This document shows, one piece after another, positions 60,401-64,000 of a stretch of 64,000 bases of DNA (the first letter of the stretch is position 1; the number at the start of each line of letters is the position of its first letter). Location of the stretch: contig NC_134036.1 of assembly GCF_964204645.1 (NCBI RefSeq), positions 8,480,704 through 8,544,703 of the forward strand, read 5' to 3'. Source of the stretch: Tubulanus polymorphus (taxonomy: Eukaryota; Nemertea; Palaeonemertea; Tubulaniformes; Tubulanidae). The notes beneath the pieces were generated by a model. That model searched no databases. It was not told the DNA's origin and was given only the letters and a program-made list of their open reading frames with translations. The position numbers and the translations under genes were made by a program.

Positions 60401-61436
60401 TTCCCATCCTTAGTAATAGCAATAGCAACAACATCCAACTTTTCTGTTGTCGAAGTAAATTTATTTACCTGAAGTATAATTATGTTATTTAGATGACTGC
60501 AAATAACATAAACGTTAATGGTTAAATGAAACGGCCTACCTTTTTTTCTAGTTCATGCACCAGAAATTCAATGTTATTTTCTTTATTTTCTGGGCCGATA
60601 GGCTGGCTGTGGCTTGCAGCCCTCTGTGCGTATGAAGCCATTGCTTCCTCTGTTTGGTCATTCCAATTTCCCTGGCCTAAAATGATATACAAATTACACA
60701 CACCTCACTTTAAACAGGCTCAGCAACTACATAGAGGTTGACTAAAATCAACATGTATCTAGCTTACATTTTCCTTTTTTTTATCAGAGAGATAAACATC
60801 GTACGGTCTGCATGATCGAATGCGCTGCTTCTTACTCAGATTTTCATAGTTGTAAATCCCAGCTTTCTTTCGACATTGTACCTTGTGGTTCTCTATCCAT
60901 TTCTTAAACAGAATAAACTAAAACTTTTAAAATACAGTTTATCAATTTATTATTTTAGTAAAAGTGCTTCATCACAAAGTCTGGAGAAAACACCGTAGGC
61001 CCTAGATCATAAGAAAAAGTTATATAGGCCTACCTTAACTGATTTCTCTGGCATGCCTGTAGCAACACTGGCTTCTCGAACCATTCCTTTGGTAAATTCA
61101 TTTCCACAATGAGTCATCCCTTTCTCATAATAGGACACCAAAGTAGACTGTCTGAATTCAAATTGAAACTAAAGCAGTTAACGACTGTTAAATGTAAGTA
61201 GCTTAAAAGATCTTTCATAGTCAAACTCGCCAAAGTTCATCAGAGAGGTTGTCATAAGTTATCTCTGATCTTGGAACGACATTAGGCTAAGTCAACAACG
61301 TAATGATAGTGCATGTATCAGTTAATTATAAGAACTAGGTCTGAATGGTTTGATAGTAGAGACCTGCCCAAGTGCATGCTTACCTTTCCTTGGTGTTTAA
61401 TAATGGCCCATGGGTATTTTCAAATTCTTTGTCCAT
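57254..61436 (-). CDS. Helix-turn-helix-like plus chromodomain protein, 16 exons
   Basis: Exons (minus strand, 5' to 3'): 61436-61384, 61151-61034, 60902-60768, 60671-60540, 60468-60309, 60217-60146, 60045-59875, 59336-59268, 59189-59163, 59075-59019, 58937-58899, 58512-58444, 58365-58339, 58250-58197, 57585-57556, 57459-57254. All phases agree and give 472 residues from ATG at 61436 to TAA at 57254. Residues about 20-75 contain EASVATGMPEKSVKKWIENH, like a homeodomain/HTH recognition region, followed by basic sequence and RPYDVYLSDKKKE. The middle is unrecognised. Residues about 405-455 form a chromodomain. Short basic KRK/KKK exons could be nuclear localisation signals. A nuclear, chromatin-binding role is inferred. 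An unspliced in-frame stretch at 62418-62122 lacks an ATG and may be 5'UTR. Confidence 0.78.
57628..58161. mobile_element. Mariner/pogo-like MITE in an intron of the chromodomain gene
   Basis: It begins TACAGTGAACACCTCCCTTA, with repeated TTAGTGAAC words, and ends GTGTTCACTAGAGAGGTTAT then GCTGTA, an imperfect reverse complement, in TA context. Such TACAGT...ACCTC ends are typical of Tc1/mariner-pogo derivatives. Its right end is 36 bases from an exon (58197). Confidence 0.6.
58197..59336 (-). repeat. Tandem duplication of a three-exon block
   Basis: Exons 59336-59268, 59189-59163 and 59075-59019 are near-identical to 58512-58444, 58365-58339 and 58250-58197, shifted by 822-824 bases, introns included in part. 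Peptides differ slightly (SHEEAAS vs SHGEAAS; LQFPEATE vs LLFPEATE; DSDATEIIR vs DSDSAEIIR; PNMAKRKAEVL vs PMTKRKTEVV). One extra exon (58937-58899, VIKTGIKKRKINN) lies between the two blocks. Every exon is phase 1-1. Confidence 0.9.
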
Positions 61437-62975
61437 CTAAAAATAAAAAAGAATAATTGTTGACATCTTTTCATTCACTCAATGAAAAATGATGTGGCTG
61501 CTAGGCCTATAGTCTAGTCCTACTTCAAAATGGCCAATTGGTAGATCAAAAATGGTAGTGGATATTTGATCATTTCACCCTTTCGAAGCTAAACCCTAAA
61601 CAAAGTGATGCATAATAAAGGTAGATAAATTGATTACAGTGGCGTTGGAAGTGCAGCGACTGCAGCGACAATAATTTATTGATGACGTTTTTTTTTAATA
61701 CCAAGTTTTTGAAGAAATTAAGTAAATTCGCTGTGGCAATATTTAGAATCTGTCCAAAATCGGCATTTGGCTGCAGCAATAAAAAATTGCTTCCACCGCC
61801 CCTGGATTAGTTTGCTTTTTAGTAGGCCTACTGACTTAATAATTCAATACTCATTCCTCACTGAGTCTGAGCCTGAGGTACTAACAATGCGTCTATTCAT
61901 CATTGTAGGAGTTAACAGACAATACACAATGCCATACACCAAGCCCGCCACACTTATGGCAACAAGCCTTTTCAGTGAGAGTCAATGAGCAGATGAATAG
62001 GACCTGTTCTCTCTCGCTCCTCCAGACCTAGGCTCTCGAATCCCCTATTTTTGCCCAGTAGTTACGAAATGAGTCGTTTAGGCTAGCTGTTTAAAGGCAA
62101 CGTGACCAACTTAATTCTTACCTTTAAGATTTTTTTTTTGAACTGGAAGAAATAGGATCTGAGAGATCTTATGTCGTGAGTTGAACTCTTATCAGTCGCA
62201 CGGCTGCTGCGGTGGGCAATGCCGGGTGGTACTGGTACCGGTAGTTTGGATGATGGATGAATCGCAATGTTGCACGCATTAAATGCATGATGGATCGAAA
62301 CATTTTCACGAGTCAACTTCTGATTTGAAACTCGCTCTACCGGTACTTGAGTTATATTTCTTTTTACGATAATGTAAACCAAAATGATCCCGAGAAAAAA
62401 ATTCAACCCAGTCAACAACCAACATTTAACAGTACACGAAGTTTGGCTGATAAGGATATTTCACTAGATTTCATCTACCTGCCACATTCCAAAACTAAAA
62501 AAATAAAATTCAGTTTCGTGTACATTTAAAAACAGTTTTTATTGAAATAACCTTTTGCAGAGAAAAATTATAATGAAATGCTGTGCAACTTAGATCATAA
62601 TAATACAATTGCAATTAATCCTCGCAAAGTTTTTACAGGCCTAATTAATTCTATTATTTAAGATTTATGGATCATAAGTCTGTACGTAGTTATTACAGTC
62701 AATAGTACATATAATAAAAAACAACTTTTAAACAGCATCACCCTTCTAAAAATCATCATTAAGTTATTATAACAAATAAATTCTATCATTTGATATCTAT
62801 ATGGATAATAATCCTGTAGTTATTACAGTTGATATGATAGTACACAGACACAATATAATAAAATACAACTTTTAAAAAGCATCAAACTTCAAAAAAGAAA
62901 ACTAACTTTGAAAGTAACTACAGGCCATGAGTATAACCGATTGACCCTGCTACTTATGATTAAAAGCCAAGATTT
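61437..62975. other. Region between zinc-finger gene end and chromodomain gene start
   Basis: It holds the likely promoter and 5'UTR of the chromodomain gene: a CAAATCTTAAAG|GTAAG-like donor at 62122 (minus) could splice to 61436. It also holds the 3'UTR of the zinc-finger gene. A short similar pair, TCAT(T/A)TGATAT...AATACAACTTTTAAA, occurs at 62700-62745 and 62790-62880. Confidence 0.4.
62538..62543 (-). terminator. Candidate polyadenylation signal of the zinc-finger gene
   Basis: AATAAA on the minus strand (TTTATT on plus) about 430 bases after the stop codon. No nearer hexamer was seen. Confidence 0.3.
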
Positions 62976-64000
62976 TCAAAACAAATGAGAAGAATAGCGA
63001 CAAGTACGTGTCCAAATATGTGCTTTCTTCTCCTCGTGGAATATGCGAGTAAATTTCATAGGACACTCACATAGATAACAATTATGATTGCTGCCAACCC
63101 AACGGTATATCCAGATATCATGGTTCGGACAATGGCAATTTGTGGTGGTACTCGAACTACCTAATTTTTTGTCAATACTTTTTTTAACCGCTTCGTTATA
63201 GGCACATATCGTATCTAGTTTATGCATTTGTCGAGCATGCTGAAGGAGATCTTTAAATTTTTCACCATACTTTTTGCAGTAAGGCAAAATACATCGATCA
63301 GCAATAACAACTTTTTCAGAAGTGTGACGCTTTTTATGGTCAGTCAGGTTGCCTCTAGACATAAATCTTAATCCACAAATATTGCAAGCATATTGTCCTT
63401 TTGGCACATGTCTTTTAACATGAACGTTCAAATTGCTCTTATCGGTAAAGCTTTTACCGCATATCTCGCATGAAAATTTCAGTTCTTTGCAATGTATTCT
63501 TGAATGACGATTAAAATTTGATTTATTGCCAAAAATTCTGCCGCACACCGAACATTCATATCCACTGTCTACTTTTTTACATAATACTGTAGCTGTATCG
63601 GGCGCAATAACTGATGACGAGTCCTGGTTCTTTTCGCTAACGTCACTTTTTAGAACGGAAACAACACGACGTCTATTACTTTTACGCCTGGACAAAGTTG
63701 TCGTAACATCAACACGTTTTACAGATACATTTTCTTCGATGTCCTGTTGCTGCTTGAGCTTTTTTAATTGGTCGACATGAATATTCCACTGTTCTTCGAA
63801 ACTAATCGAATCATACTTCCATGCGAGGAAATGAAGTCCAATATTTAGGGAGGGCTTAAGTCCAATTGCTTTTTTTTCCATAAACAATGGTATAATCGAT
63901 TTTGCATGTTCTTTAACTTCCTCCATTGGCCATGGCCCAATTGGCAATGCTCCACCATACTTTAACCGCAGAGCTTCCACGCGTCTAATCGTATCAATTT
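62976..64000 (-). CDS. C2H2 zinc-finger protein, 5' partial
   Basis: The frame is open from the window edge to TAA at 62976; the first in-window initiation-like codon is a GTG at 63980, and codons upstream of it (IDTIRR) stay open, so the start lies outside. Counting from 63980, residues 1-75 are unrecognised (KYGGALPIGPWPMEEVKEH), 100-130 are basic (RRKSNRRR), and three tandem C2H2 fingers lie at about 143-220 (YECSVC..RIH, FSCEIC..KRH, YACNIC..KRH). A fourth, irregular C-x4-C...H-x4-H unit follows. The C-terminus has two more Cys/His groups (CHCPNHD, CYLCECP). A DNA-binding nuclear protein is inferred. No introns in the visible part. Confidence 0.88.
   Translation of the reverse strand, partial: IDTIRRVEALRLKYGGALPIGPWPMEEVKEHAKSIIPLFMEKKAIGLKPSLNIGLHFLAWKYDSISFEEQWNIHVDQLKKLKQQQDIEENVSVKRVDVTTTLSRRKSNRRRVVSVLKSDVSEKNQDSSSVIAPDTATVLCKKVDSGYECSVCGRIFGNKSNFNRHSRIHCKELKFSCEICGKSFTDKSNLNVHVKRHVPKGQYACNICGLRFMSRGNLTDHKKRHTSEKVVIADRCILPYCKKYGEKFKDLLQHARQMHKLDTICAYNEAVKKSIDKKLGSSSTTTNCHCPNHDIWIYRWVGSNHNCYLCECPMKFTRIFHEEKKAHIWTRTCRYSSHLF

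Overview
This is a eukaryotic, metazoan window: genes are split by GT-AG introns, coding exons are a small fraction of the DNA, and the rest is AT-rich sequence full of short transposon relics, SINE-like repeats and tandem arrays. The protein set (an LDLa/LRR/rhodopsin-type receptor of the GRL101 type, kringle, GON and EGF secreted modules, a cysteine-knot mini-peptide) points to a marine invertebrate, most likely a lophotrochozoan and perhaps a mollusc. The species assignment is inference only.

Layout. 1-3126 (+): 3' part of a receptor gene with LDLa repeats, leucine-rich repeats and seven membrane segments, in one long exon and cut by the window edge. 4877-6217 (-): a two-exon gene for a small secreted peptide with a C-C-CC-C-C knot pattern. 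11949-18296 (-): three phase-compatible exons of an unrecognised gene, lying among tandem arrays (42 bp and 38 bp) and a Penelope-like hairpin. 18.3-31.5 kb: mostly non-coding, with a decayed coding remnant (about 23.9-25.4 kb) and several dispersed repeats.

31527-55224 (+): a gene of about 24 kb for a secreted protein with signal peptide, kringle, GON, a second partial GON-like part, a Cys-containing region and EGF. The splice phases agree across all exons. A second kringle exon carries an in-frame TAG but is symmetric (phase 1-1), so skipping it keeps the frame. Two alternative 3' ends are visible. One intron holds a broken non-LTR retrotransposon (about 46.2-51.2 kb); others hold MITEs and arrays.

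57254-61436 (-): a 16-exon gene, fully phase-consistent (1419 coding bases, 472 residues), with an N-terminal helix-turn-helix-like region and a C-terminal chromodomain. Three small exons in it are tandemly duplicated. 62976-64000 (-): the 3' part of a C2H2 zinc-finger gene, cut by the window edge.

The genes do not form an obvious pathway. The receptor, knot peptide and kringle-GON-EGF protein are extracellular; the two right-hand genes look nuclear. All exon models come from splice signals and reading-frame agreement only; no transcript or database search was possible.
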